64,000 bases of DNA from Mucilaginibacter gossypii (GTDB taxonomy: Bacteria > Bacteroidota > Bacteroidia > Sphingobacteriales > Sphingobacteriaceae). A program made the position numbers and the translations under genes. The stretch covers positions 372,001 through 436,000 of the forward strand of contig NZ_FNCG01000004.1 of assembly GCF_900100945.1 (NCBI RefSeq), read 5' to 3'. Positions 8,864 through 16,572 of this stretch are shown piece after piece. The number at the start of each line of letters is the position of its first letter. The stretch's first letter is position 1. Below the pieces are notes generated by a model. That model saw only the letters and a list, made by a program, of their open reading frames with translations. It searched no databases and had not been told where the DNA came from.

Positions 8864-9387
8864 TATAATTGGATCAATAAATAGAAATTCAAATATGGCT
8901 AAAATAGATGAAACGGAGGTTGTAGATTAATGATTAGGGGGCAGTAATTTTAAGTTGTTTTTTGAGTTATAATGTTAATTTAAATTTAATTGAATCTTAA
9001 GCGAAGCGCACAACCATCACCGCGGGTTTCCCGTATATAAGTTATATGACGATACCCGGTGGTTAATGCCTAATTGTCATGTTTATGACGAAATGCCTTA
9101 AAAGGTGGAAATGTTATTAAATATTTGAAATTTGTTTAAACTTTTTTAGGATATTTATATCAAACAGGTAAGTTTCGTTCGTATATTGTAAAAAAAATGC
9201 TTGTTAGCGGGCTTTTCAGATAAAAACTGTTGATTGATGCCAAACTTTGATACATTGCGTATCATTACAATGTCTGTTTCTGCAAAGCATTAAATGTTGG
9301 CAATATTGTTGATGAAAGTAAACAGGCGTCGTAATTTGTAAAAACATAATTTATACATTAGGGCGTTCAATAATTAGAAAGGTATAT
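8864..9387. other. Intergenic region between ettA and clpC with a candidate operator
   Basis: This 524-base divergent gap holds no supportable gene on either strand. A dyad TGATAC-N5-GTATCA lies at 9248-9264, about 125 bases before clpC, and could be an operator. No CtsR-type or CIRCE-type element was found. A TAATTTG near 9332 is one base short of the -7 consensus. Confidence 0.5.
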
Positions 9388-11922
9388 ATGGAAGCTAAAT
9401 TTTCGCCGAGGGTAAAGGATGTTATTCAATATAGCAGGGAAGAGGCATTACGTCTTGGGCATGACTATATAGGTACTGAACATCTTTTGCTTGGGCTTAT
9501 CCGCGATGGGGATGGTGTAGCAATTAAATTGCTGAAGGGATTGAACGTTGATACCGCAAAACTTCGCCGCGCCGTTGAGGATGCAGTAAAGGGAACTATT
9601 GGAACAAACGTACATATCGGCAGCATCCCGTTAACAAAACAGGCCGAGAAGGTATTGAAGATAACTTATCTGGAAGCCAAAATATTTAAAAGCGATGTAA
9701 TTGGTACAGAGCACCTGCTGCTGTCCATCCTTCGCGATGAGGACAACATTGCCTCACAAATACTTGTACAGTTTAATGTAAACTACGAAGTATTTAAAGG
9801 CGAAGTTGAATCGCATAAAAACGATGTTACTGACGAGATGCCGGGGTCACCTACAGGTGGCGACGATGACTTTAAAGAAGAAGAGTCATTTAGTCAGCCT
9901 AAAAAAGTATCCGACATTAAATCAAAAACACCGGTACTTGATAACTTTGGCCGCGATTTAACCCGCGCTGCTGAAGATGGCAAGCTTGACCCTATTGTCG
10001 GTCGTGAAAAAGAGATCGAAAGGGTATCACAAATTCTATCGCGCCGTAAAAAGAACAACCCTATATTAATAGGTGAGCCTGGTGTAGGTAAATCGGCCAT
10101 TGCCGAAGGCCTTGCATTACGCATTGTTCAGCGCAAAGTATCACGTGTATTGTTCAATAAGCGTGTAGTTACACTTGATTTAGCCTCATTGGTTGCCGGT
10201 ACCAAATACCGTGGCCAGTTTGAAGAGCGTATGAAAGCGGTAATGAACGAACTGGAAAAATCACCTGATGTAATTTTATTTATTGACGAGATCCATACTA
10301 TAGTAGGCGCTGGTGGTGCTTCAGGTTCGCTTGATGCGTCAAATATGTTTAAACCAGCTTTGGCGAGGGGAGAGATACAATGTATTGGCGCAACCACTTT
10401 AGATGAATACCGCCAGTACATTGAAAAAGATGGTGCTTTGGACCGTCGTTTCCAAAAGGTAATGGTTGAGCCGGCTACGCCGACTGAAACTATCGAGATC
10501 CTGAACCGCATTAAGGATAAATATGAAGAACACCACGGTGTTACTTATACTCCTGAAGCAATTAATGCTTGCGTTAACTTAACCACGCGTTACATTACCG
10601 ACAGGTTTTTACCGGACAAGGCTATCGACGCGCTTGATGAAGCAGGTTCACGCGTTCACTTAACCAATATCCACGTGCCTCAAAACATTTTAGATATTGA
10701 GCAAAAGATAGAACAGATCAAGATTGAAAAAAACAAAGTTGTTCGCAGCCAGAAATACGAGGAAGCTGCTCAGTTACGTGATACTGAAAAGAATTTGTTA
10801 GTTGAGCTTGACCAGGCAAAAGCTGTTTGGGAAGCTGAAACAAAATCAAAACGTTACACTGTAACCGAGGATAACGTTGCCGAAGTAGTATCAATGATGA
10901 CCGGCATCCCTGTACAACGTGTAGGTCAGGCCGACAGTCAGAAGCTGTTGCACATGAGCGATACTGTTGCCAGCAAGATCATTGGTCAGGATGAGGCTAT
11001 CAAAAAGCTAACCCGTGCTATACAGCGTACTCGTGCAGGTTTGAAAGATCCTAAAAAACCTATTGGTTCATTCATCTTTTTAGGCCCTACAGGTGTTGGT
11101 AAAACCGAGCTTGCTAAAGAGCTTGCCCGCTTTATGTTCGATACCGAAGATGCCCTGATCCAGATTGACATGAGCGAATACATGGAGAAATTCGCAGTAT
11201 CCCGTTTAGTGGGTGCGCCTCCGGGCTACGTAGGTTACGAAGAAGGTGGTCAGTTGACTGAAAAAGTTCGTCGTAAACCATATGCAGTAGTGTTGCTGGA
11301 TGAGATTGAAAAAGCTCACCCTGATGTATTCAATATCCTGTTACAGGTGTTGGACGAAGGTCAGCTTACTGATTCATTAGGCCGCAAGGTTGATTTCAGG
11401 AATACTATCATCATCATGACATCAAACATCGGTGCCCGCCAGTTGAAAGACTTTGGTCAGGGCGTGGGTTTCAGCACCAATGCTAAAACTTTACAGGCCG
11501 AAAGCCATTCACGTGGTGTTATTGAGAATGCCTTGAAACGTGCATTTGCTCCTGAGTTCCTGAACCGTATTGATGACGTTATCGTATTTAACTCATTAGG
11601 TAAAGAAGAAATCTTCAAAATCATCGATATCGAGCTTGCTTACCTGTTTAGCCGTGTAAATGGCTTAGGTTTCAAAATCGAGCTTACCGATGCTGCAAAA
11701 GATTTCATTGCCGATAAAGGTTATGACTCGCAATTTGGTGCAAGGCCGCTTAAACGTGCCATCCAGAAATACCTGGAAGATCCAATTGCCGAAGAGATCC
11801 TTAAAGGTGAATTAGCCGAAGGTGATGTGATGGTAGTTGATTTTGATACCGAAACCAAAAAGATCAAAATCACCGACCGCAAAGGCGAAAGCAAAAAACC
11901 AGAGCAGGAAGAGCAAAAGTAA
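9388..11922 (+). CDS. clpC: ATP-dependent Clp protease ATP-binding subunit ClpC
   Basis: AAA+ unfoldase that feeds proteins to ClpP in the cytoplasm. Two Clp_N repeats (residues 1-75 and 80-145) each carry a GTEHLLL motif. The first AAA domain has Walker A GEPGVGKS (229-236) and the DEIHT Walker B. A middle region with a UVR-like motif ([13 protein letters not shown] near 455) marks ClpC rather than ClpA or ClpB. The second AAA domain has [15 protein letters not shown]. Length 844 is normal. It is monocistronic, with a strong terminator 24 bases after the stop. A long upstream region suggests stress-controlled transcription. Confidence 0.96.
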   Translation: MEAKFSPRVKDVIQYSREEALRLGHDYIGTEHLLLGLIRDGDGVAIKLLKGLNVDTAKLRRAVEDAVKGTIGTNVHIGSIPLTKQAEKVLKITYLEAKIFKSDVIGTEHLLLSILRDEDNIASQILVQFNVNYEVFKGEVESHKNDVTDEMPGSPTGGDDDFKEEESFSQPKKVSDIKSKTPVLDNFGRDLTRAAEDGKLDPIVGREKEIERVSQILSRRKKNNPILIGEPGVGKSAIAEGLALRIVQRKVSRVLFNKRVVTLDLASLVAGTKYRGQFEERMKAVMNELEKSPDVILFIDEIHTIVGAGGASGSLDASNMFKPALARGEIQCIGATTLDEYRQYIEKDGALDRRFQKVMVEPATPTETIEILNRIKDKYEEHHGVTYTPEAINACVNLTTRYITDRFLPDKAIDALDEAGSRVHLTNIHVPQNILDIEQKIEQIKIEKNKVVRSQKYEEAAQLRDTEKNLLVELDQAKAVWEAETKSKRYTVTEDNVAEVVSMMTGIPVQRVGQADSQKLLHMSDTVASKIIGQDEAIKKLTRAIQRTRAGLKDPKKPIGSFIFLGPTGVGKTELAKELARFMFDTEDALIQIDMSEYMEKFAVSRLVGAPPGYVGYEEGGQLTEKVRRKPYAVVLLDEIEKAHPDVFNILLQVLDEGQLTDSLGRKVDFRNTIIIMTSNIGARQLKDFGQGVGFSTNAKTLQAESHSRGVIENALKRAFAPEFLNRIDDVIVFNSLGKEEIFKIIDIELAYLFSRVNGLGFKIELTDAAKDFIADKGYDSQFGARPLKRAIQKYLEDPIAEEILKGELAEGDVMVVDFDTETKKIKITDRKGESKKPEQEEQK

Positions 11923-11945
11923 TTTTGCAATACTGTATTAATATT

Positions 11946-11979
11946 AAAACCCCGTTTCGATTTTTCGGAACGGGGTTTT
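11946..11979 (+). terminator. Terminator of clpC
   Basis: AAAACCCCGTT (11946-11956) pairs perfectly with AACGGGGTTTT (11969-11979), with T-rich sequence after it. Confidence 0.93.
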
Positions 11980-11986
11980 GTTTGCT

Positions 11987-12166
11987 GTCTGAACTAGGAT
12001 TTTAGTGGATTTTTGGGATTAATCGGATTTTTGTCTGAACTCGAATTTTTTGAATTTTAAGAATTTATTTAATTGCCTTTTCATTCTGATAATTCACTCA
12101 ATTCGTTTAATTCTAGTTCAGACAATATTCTGTAAATCCTTTAATTCTGAAAATTCTGATTCAGAC
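11987..12166. repeat. Palindromic stutter element between clpC and the next gene
   Basis: GTCTGAACT occurs at 11987-11995 and again at 12033-12041. Its complement AGTTCAGAC is at 12115-12123 and GATTCAGAC at 12158-12166. Between them the left half repeats GGATTTT/GAATTTT-like words about every 10 bases and the right half repeats AATTC-like words, so the halves can fold on each other. The element runs exactly up to the stop codon of the converging gene. Confidence 0.85.
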
Positions 12167-13276
12167 TTACTTTTTTTCCACCACCGGCTCATAATCAACA
12201 GGTAACATTTCGACAACGCGGCTTATGCCCCAGTCACCTTCATAGATTACGGAATGAGGATTAGCTACAATACCATTGTTATCAAAAAAGGCATATGGCT
12301 CATCGAAAGAAATAATAGTTGTAGCGTTGTTAGGCATGTTAAACGCCTGGAAAGAATTGTCTGAAGCTTCCCGGCCTTTTTTAGTATACATAACATACAG
12401 GCAATCGGTAAATCCTATAGCAAATAAGCCTTCCTGGTCTGTTAGCTTGAAAAAGTCGGCTCTGTCTAAGGGTTTATTGACAAGACTTTGCAGGTATTTA
12501 TTATTGGGGCCACCGTGATAATTAGGATTAGGCTTACGGATCAGGCGCATCACAACAAAGTTTTCTTGTGTGAGACTATCTTTTATAGCCGACCGATAGA
12601 AATGCATATATGAACCAAGGTACGCTGATTGTCGTTCTTTACGCCATTTACGCTTTTGTTTTTCGGTTCCCTTCAGGTCTTCGAAGTTGGAGATTCCCTC
12701 ATAATACAACATGGCTTTTGCCGGGTTGTAATTGAAGTTGGTTAATTTGTATCGGATCTTATAACCCAGTGCCTTGTTTTCAATCTCCAAAAAATCGTGA
12801 GAAGTAGCTTTTAAGATTCGGGTAGCTTCATCATAATCAAAATCAAGCACATCTGAGTTCAGGATTTTACATTTAGCGGCATTGTCCGAATAGCCTAAAA
12901 ATTGCTGCCTGAAAATAGCATAGTATTTTTCACGGTTAGGATCGGGCCTGATCTTAATCTCATTTAGCTGAAAGGTTTTGGGGATAATACTGATGGTCCC
13001 CAGGTTGATATTGGCACTGCCCGCCTGCAAACTATAAGTGTAGGTTTCATAACCAACTATGGATATAATGAAATCATACTTGCCGGGCTTTACGTTGCTG
13101 AGGGTGAAAGTACCGTCATCAGCCGTTTTGTTGCCTACCTGGGCATTGTTTAAAAACACACTGGCATTGGGCACGGGCTTGGTATCGGTCATGTTGATTA
13201 CTTTGCCGGTAATTTTTACCTGGCCCATACAGTACGCAGGTATCAGTAACGATAAAAGCAACAATAACTTACGCAT
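12167..13276 (-). CDS. Exported protein with carboxypeptidase-like regulatory domain
   Basis: A 369-residue envelope protein of unknown role. A signal peptide covers residues 1-18 (cut before QVKITG). A CarboxypepD_reg-like beta-sandwich spans about 20-105 (KITGKVINMTDTKPVPNAS, then GKYDFIISIVGYE), the same module found at the N terminus of TonB-dependent receptors. The remaining 260 residues, beginning near REKYYAIFRQQFLGYS, belong to a Bacteroidota-specific group known only as 'carboxypeptidase-like regulatory domain protein'. No receptor plug or barrel is present. It is likely periplasmic or outer-membrane linked. A perfect palindrome lies just upstream of the start. Confidence 0.8.
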   Translation of the reverse strand: MRKLLLLLSLLIPAYCMGQVKITGKVINMTDTKPVPNASVFLNNAQVGNKTADDGTFTLSNVKPGKYDFIISIVGYETYTYSLQAGSANINLGTISIIPKTFQLNEIKIRPDPNREKYYAIFRQQFLGYSDNAAKCKILNSDVLDFDYDEATRILKATSHDFLEIENKALGYKIRYKLTNFNYNPAKAMLYYEGISNFEDLKGTEKQKRKWRKERQSAYLGSYMHFYRSAIKDSLTQENFVVMRLIRKPNPNYHGGPNNKYLQSLVNKPLDRADFFKLTDQEGLFAIGFTDCLYVMYTKKGREASDNSFQAFNMPNNATTIISFDEPYAFFDNNGIVANPHSVIYEGDWGISRVVEMLPVDYEPVVEKK

Positions 13277-13284
13277 GGTTAAAA

Positions 13285-13306
13285 TTAAACTAAAATTTTA
13301 GTTTAA
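13285..13306. promoter_or_regulatory. Perfect 22-base palindrome, candidate operator
   Basis: TTAAACTAAAA is followed directly by its own reverse complement, with no spacer. It lies 9 bases upstream of the ATG of the minus-strand envelope gene, in the leader or core promoter, so a bound dimeric repressor would block that gene. It lies in the 148-base divergent gap shared with the small lipoprotein gene. Confidence 0.6.
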
Positions 13307-13376
13307 CAATATAGCTGCATGAAAATTTATCAGAAATAAAGATTCGAAATAAAATAATTTAAAAAACGTTTAAACC

Positions 13377-13398
13377 TTTGAACAATTTTTTGTTCAAA
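13377..13398. promoter_or_regulatory. Second dyad in the divergent promoter region
   Basis: TTTGAACAA / TTGTTCAAA arms with a four-T spacer, 26 bases before the lipoprotein ATG. It could be an operator or an RNA hairpin; its left arm also supplies a TTTG that could act as a -33 box. Confidence 0.5.
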
Positions 13399-13424
13399 CA
13401 GTTATATAACTAACGCAATACTTT

Positions 13425-13811
13425 ATGAAAAAAATCTTGACTTTAATTTGCTGCACTATAGTACTTGCTGCAACATCGTGTAAAAAGGAATATGTAACTA
13501 CCAGCCCGAGCGCTACCACTATTTTTGATACCACTCCAAATTTTGTGCTCGACAATAGTATTAACGGCTATACCACGACTTTAAATGTACCCGAAATTAC
13601 TGACTACTATAACAATCACGGTGCTGTTTTGGTGTATTTAGAGGATAATGGTACCTATGAACAGCTACCGGATGTATATGGGGGGATAAGTTACAGGTTT
13701 GTATATCAAACAGGCAAGCTATACATTGATGCTCAAAATTCCGACGGAAGCGTCCCTACAGGTAACGGTATCCCCGGCCCGTTAAAAGTGAAAATAGTAT
13801 TGGTGCCGTAA
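13425..13811 (+). CDS. Small lipoprotein of unknown function
   Basis: 128 residues with a lipoprotein signal peptide and lipobox LAATSC (Cys19), so it is membrane anchored. The mature part is Thr/Ser/Asn-rich and looks beta-stranded (GYTTTLNVPEITDYYNNHG, YRFVYQTGKLYIDAQNSDG). I do not recognise a named domain. It faces the envelope gene across a promoter region with two palindromes, so the two may be co-regulated. It ends at a strong bidirectional terminator shared with fabI. Confidence 0.75.
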   Translation: MKKILTLICCTIVLAATSCKKEYVTTSPSATTIFDTTPNFVLDNSINGYTTTLNVPEITDYYNNHGAVLVYLEDNGTYEQLPDVYGGISYRFVYQTGKLYIDAQNSDGSVPTGNGIPGPLKVKIVLVP

Positions 13812-13828
13812 TCCAATTTAACTCAAAA

Positions 13829-13865
13829 CAAAAAGGAGCCTTGCAAACGCAACGCTCCTTTTTGT
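13829..13865. terminator. Bidirectional terminator
   Basis: AAAAAGGAGC (13830-13839) pairs with GCTCCTTTTT (13854-13863). A-run and T-run flank the stem, so it serves the lipoprotein gene on the plus strand and fabI on the minus strand. Confidence 0.9.
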
Positions 13866-13881
13866 TTAAGAACATTTGAAA

Positions 13882-14694
13882 TTATTTCCCCATCTGATCA
13901 ATAACCGCCTGGGTTACGCCGGTGAATGAGAAACCACCATCGTGAAACAAGTTTTGCATAGTAACCATTTTGGTTAAATCGCTAAACATAGTAACGCAGT
14001 AATCAGCGCACTGATCAGCATCAGCATTACCCAGCGGGCTCATTTTTTCGGCAAATTCAATAAAACCGTCGAAGCCTTTTACGCCCGAACCGGCGGTTGT
14101 ACGGGTTGGCGATTGAGAAATAGTGTTAACACGTACTTTTTTAGCCATGCCGTACTCATAACCAAAGTTACGGGCAATGCTTTCCAATACCGCTTTGTTA
14201 TCGGCCATGTCATTATAACCAGGGAAGTAACGCTGGGCAGCGATGTAGCTTAATGCCAGTACTGATCCCCATTCATTAATGGCATCATGTTTCATGGCAG
14301 CCTGCAAAATGCGGTGAAGACTTAATGCTGATATATCGAAACCTTTGTGGGTAAATTCGTAGTTGTTTTCAAAATAAGGAATGTTTTTGCGCACGTTAAC
14401 GCTCATGCCTATTGAGTGCAGGATGAAATCAACCTTGCCGCCAAAATGCTCCATGGTTTTGGTGAACAGGTTATTGATATCATCGCCATTGGTAACATCG
14501 GCACCAATAACCGGCGCATTGCATTCTTCGGCCAGTTTATTGAGTTCGCCCATGCGTAAAGCAATAGGGGCATTTGATAATACAATTTCAGCACCTTCCT
14601 GTACGGCACGTTGTGCTACCTTCCAGGCTATTGATTGCTCATTTAGCGCACCGAAAATGATGCCTTTTTTACCTTTTAATAAATTATAAGCCAT
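13882..14694 (-). CDS. fabI: Enoyl-[acyl-carrier-protein] reductase [NADH] FabI
   Basis: Catalyses the last reductive step of each fatty-acid elongation cycle in the cytoplasm. The 270-residue protein has the divergent SDR fold of FabI: an early GIIFGALNEQSIAW in place of the usual GxxxGxG, SIGMSVNV after the fourth strand, and the catalytic YNDMADNK (Tyr-x6-Lys) preceded by a second conserved Tyr in ALSYIAAQRYFPG. It is the likely triclosan target. It has its own -7 box at 14718-14725 and a terminator just after the stop, so it is probably monocistronic. Confidence 0.96.
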   Translation of the reverse strand: MAYNLLKGKKGIIFGALNEQSIAWKVAQRAVQEGAEIVLSNAPIALRMGELNKLAEECNAPVIGADVTNGDDINNLFTKTMEHFGGKVDFILHSIGMSVNVRKNIPYFENNYEFTHKGFDISALSLHRILQAAMKHDAINEWGSVLALSYIAAQRYFPGYNDMADNKAVLESIARNFGYEYGMAKKVRVNTISQSPTRTTAGSGVKGFDGFIEFAEKMSPLGNADADQCADYCVTMFSDLTKMVTMQNLFHDGGFSFTGVTQAVIDQMGK

Positions 14695-14717
14695 TTGTTA
14701 AGTTTTTATAATTGAAG

Positions 14718-14725
14718 CAAAGTTA
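14718..14725 (-). promoter_or_regulatory. -7 box of fabI
   Basis: On the minus strand TAACTTTG fits TAnnTTTG and lies 23 bases before the fabI ATG. Confidence 0.65.
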
Positions 14726-14739
14726 TAATTTTATTTCAG

Positions 14740-14796
14740 TTGCTGATTGGCTGTTTAAACTAACGGCCGTTATTGCCTGCTGCAAACTCAAAACTG
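14740..14796. repeat. Short stutter element between recN and fabI
   Basis: Contains the perfect palindrome TAACGGCCGTTA (14761-14772) and the phrase CTGCAAACTCAAAACTGC, which runs into CTAACTG at the recN stop. Closely similar words recur between tRNA genes at 34121-34256. Confidence 0.6.
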
Positions 14797-16485
14797 CTAA
14801 CTGAAGAGTAACTCTCTCGCATTTTGCAAAGCACTTTCGCCCGGCTTATCCCCGCTTAGCATTTTGGCTATCTCCAATACGCGTTCATCGTTGTCCAATT
14901 GCTTGATCCGGGTAAAGGTAGCGGCTTCGCTATCATCTTTATAAACAAAATAATGGCTTTGTCCTTTGCTGGCGATTTGCGGCAGGTGGGTAATGGTGAT
15001 TACCTGTAGGTTTTGCGCTAATCGCTCCATTATCTGCCCAACCTTATTGGCTACCTCGCCAGATACACCAGTGTCAATCTCATCAAAAATAATAGTAGGC
15101 AAGGCAGTGTATTGCGCCACAATAGATTTAATGCTCAGCATCAACCTCGAAAGCTCTCCACCGGATGCCACCTTGCTCATCTCAGCCAAAGCATGTCCCT
15201 TATTAGCCGAAAATAAAAATTTAATGTTATCAATCCCCGTAGCAGTAAGTAAGGGAGCTTGCTCAGTAGCCCCCCCTTTAGGGGGCGGGGGGGGCATTTG
15301 CTCAATGCTTAACATCGAGTTTCCCATCCCCATCTCGGCCAGTGTTGCCAATATTTGTTTCTCAATATCCGGGATAGCTTTTTTGCGGTTGACTGATAAC
15401 TGTGTCGCCAGCTTTTCAAGTTCGGCTTTATCGGCGGCAATTTGTTTTTGCAGCTTTTCAATGGCTTCGTCACCAAAAAGGGCTTGCTGCACTTTGTCTG
15501 ATAATTCTTCCTGAATCTGCAATAGCTCGGCGATGGTATTTACCCGATGCTTTTTTTGCAGATTGTAGATCATGCTTAACCGGTTGTTCACCTCTTCGGC
15601 ACGGGCTTCATCAATAAAAGTATGCTGTTCAATGGCATCAATTTCAGCAGCAATATCTTTCAATTCTATGATAATGCTATTGATGCGCTGGTGCAATTCA
15701 GCCACAGCCGGGTTGTATTTTTCTATAGAACCCAAAGCCTGTCCGGCTTCTTTTAGCTGAGTCAACGCTGCAGCTTCGCCATCCTGTAAAAGATAGTTGG
15801 CGCCTAAAAGGTTGCGCTTAATTTCTTCGGCATTGTTGAGGGTGTTTAGTTCCAGCTCCAAATGTTCCTGCTCATCGGCAACCAAAGCACCTTTTTCAAG
15901 TTCATCAAACTGAAACTGGAAATAATCAAGATCGGCTTTGCCTTTATCATTTTCGGCTATGAGCTGGTTCAGCTTGCTTAACGACTTTTTATATGCTTTG
16001 AATTTGGTTTGATAATCAAACAGCAGATCCGAATGACGGGCGACGGAGTCAACCACTAACAGTTGAAAATCCGGATCATTGATCTCCAGCGTAGCATGCT
16101 GGGAATGGATGTCAATCAGCTTTTCGCCCAGTTGCTTCAATGCTGTGAGGTTAACCGGCGTATCGTTTACAAAAGCACGGGATTTACCATCGGCCGAAAT
16201 TTCACGGCGCAATACCGTTTCGGTTTCATAATCCAGATCGTTATCCTCAAAAAAATCGGCTAAATGAAAGCCACTGATTTTGAAAGTGCCCTCAATAACG
16301 CATTTTTTTTGCTGGTTAAAAAAGTACTTGCTTTCGGCCCGTTGTCCTAAAATAAGTGAAAGGGCACCCAATATGATCGATTTACCTGCACCGGTTTCGC
16401 CGGTTAATATGTTCAGGCCGCTATCAAAACCTATCTCCAGGTTATCGATAAGCGCGTAATTATTAATGGTTAGCTTTTGAAGCAT
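14797..16485 (-). CDS. recN: DNA repair protein RecN
   Basis: SMC-like ATPase of double-strand break repair. Walker A GETGAGKS is at residues 29-36, long coiled-coil arms fill about 150-370, and the C-terminal head has the VASGGELSRLMLS signature and Walker B IIFDEIDTGVSG. Length is 562. Near residues 395-410 there is an unusual insert, QMPPPPPKGGATEQAPLL, encoded by a palindromic run of seven Cs and eight Gs (plus strand 15270-15294); other RecNs I recall lack it. The reading frame stays open. The ATG directly abuts the T-run of the upstream terminator at 16492-16517. Confidence 0.95.
   Translation of the reverse strand: MLQKLTINNYALIDNLEIGFDSGLNILTGETGAGKSIILGALSLILGQRAESKYFFNQQKKCVIEGTFKISGFHLADFFEDNDLDYETETVLRREISADGKSRAFVNDTPVNLTALKQLGEKLIDIHSQHATLEINDPDFQLLVVDSVARHSDLLFDYQTKFKAYKKSLSKLNQLIAENDKGKADLDYFQFQFDELEKGALVADEQEHLELELNTLNNAEEIKRNLLGANYLLQDGEAAALTQLKEAGQALGSIEKYNPAVAELHQRINSIIIELKDIAAEIDAIEQHTFIDEARAEEVNNRLSMIYNLQKKHRVNTIAELLQIQEELSDKVQQALFGDEAIEKLQKQIAADKAELEKLATQLSVNRKKAIPDIEKQILATLAEMGMGNSMLSIEQMPPPPPKGGATEQAPLLTATGIDNIKFLFSANKGHALAEMSKVASGGELSRLMLSIKSIVAQYTALPTIIFDEIDTGVSGEVANKVGQIMERLAQNLQVITITHLPQIASKGQSHYFVYKDDSEAATFTRIKQLDNDERVLEIAKMLSGDKPGESALQNARELLFS
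15251..15300. repeat. G/C-homopolymer palindrome inserted in recN
   Basis: Seven Cs (15270-15276), TTTA, then GGGGGC and eight Gs (15287-15294), flanked by near-repeats of GAGCAA on the coding strand. It encodes the Pro5-Lys-Gly-Gly insert in RecN. The CCCCCTTTAGGGGGC core resembles a small intergenic repeat I remember from other Bacteroidota. Confidence 0.7.
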
Positions 16486-16491
16486 AAAAAA

Positions 16492-16517
16492 AGTGTCCTC
16501 ATTTTATTGAGGACACT
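16492..16517 (-). terminator. Hairpin with T-run at the 5' edge of recN
   Basis: Perfect 9-base stem AGTGTCCTC / GAGGACACT. On the minus strand it is followed by seven Ts and then immediately the recN ATG. It is well placed to end the blaI-M56 transcript 56 bases after the M56 stop. Confidence 0.88.
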
Positions 16518-16572
16518 AAATTACAAATTAAGGTTCTTTAAAAAAGATTTTTAATGCTAATTGCTAATTTAT

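Noticed and set aside
8990..9070. Possible structured RNA between ettA and clpC
   Set aside because: Only imperfect, interrupted pairing (CACCG-GGGT with ACCCGGTGG) was found, not enough to support an RNA gene.
14966..15514. Long open frame (182 codons) on the plus strand inside recN
   Set aside because: It is antisense to a clear RecN and has the low-complexity Ser/Leu/Ala composition of a shadow frame.
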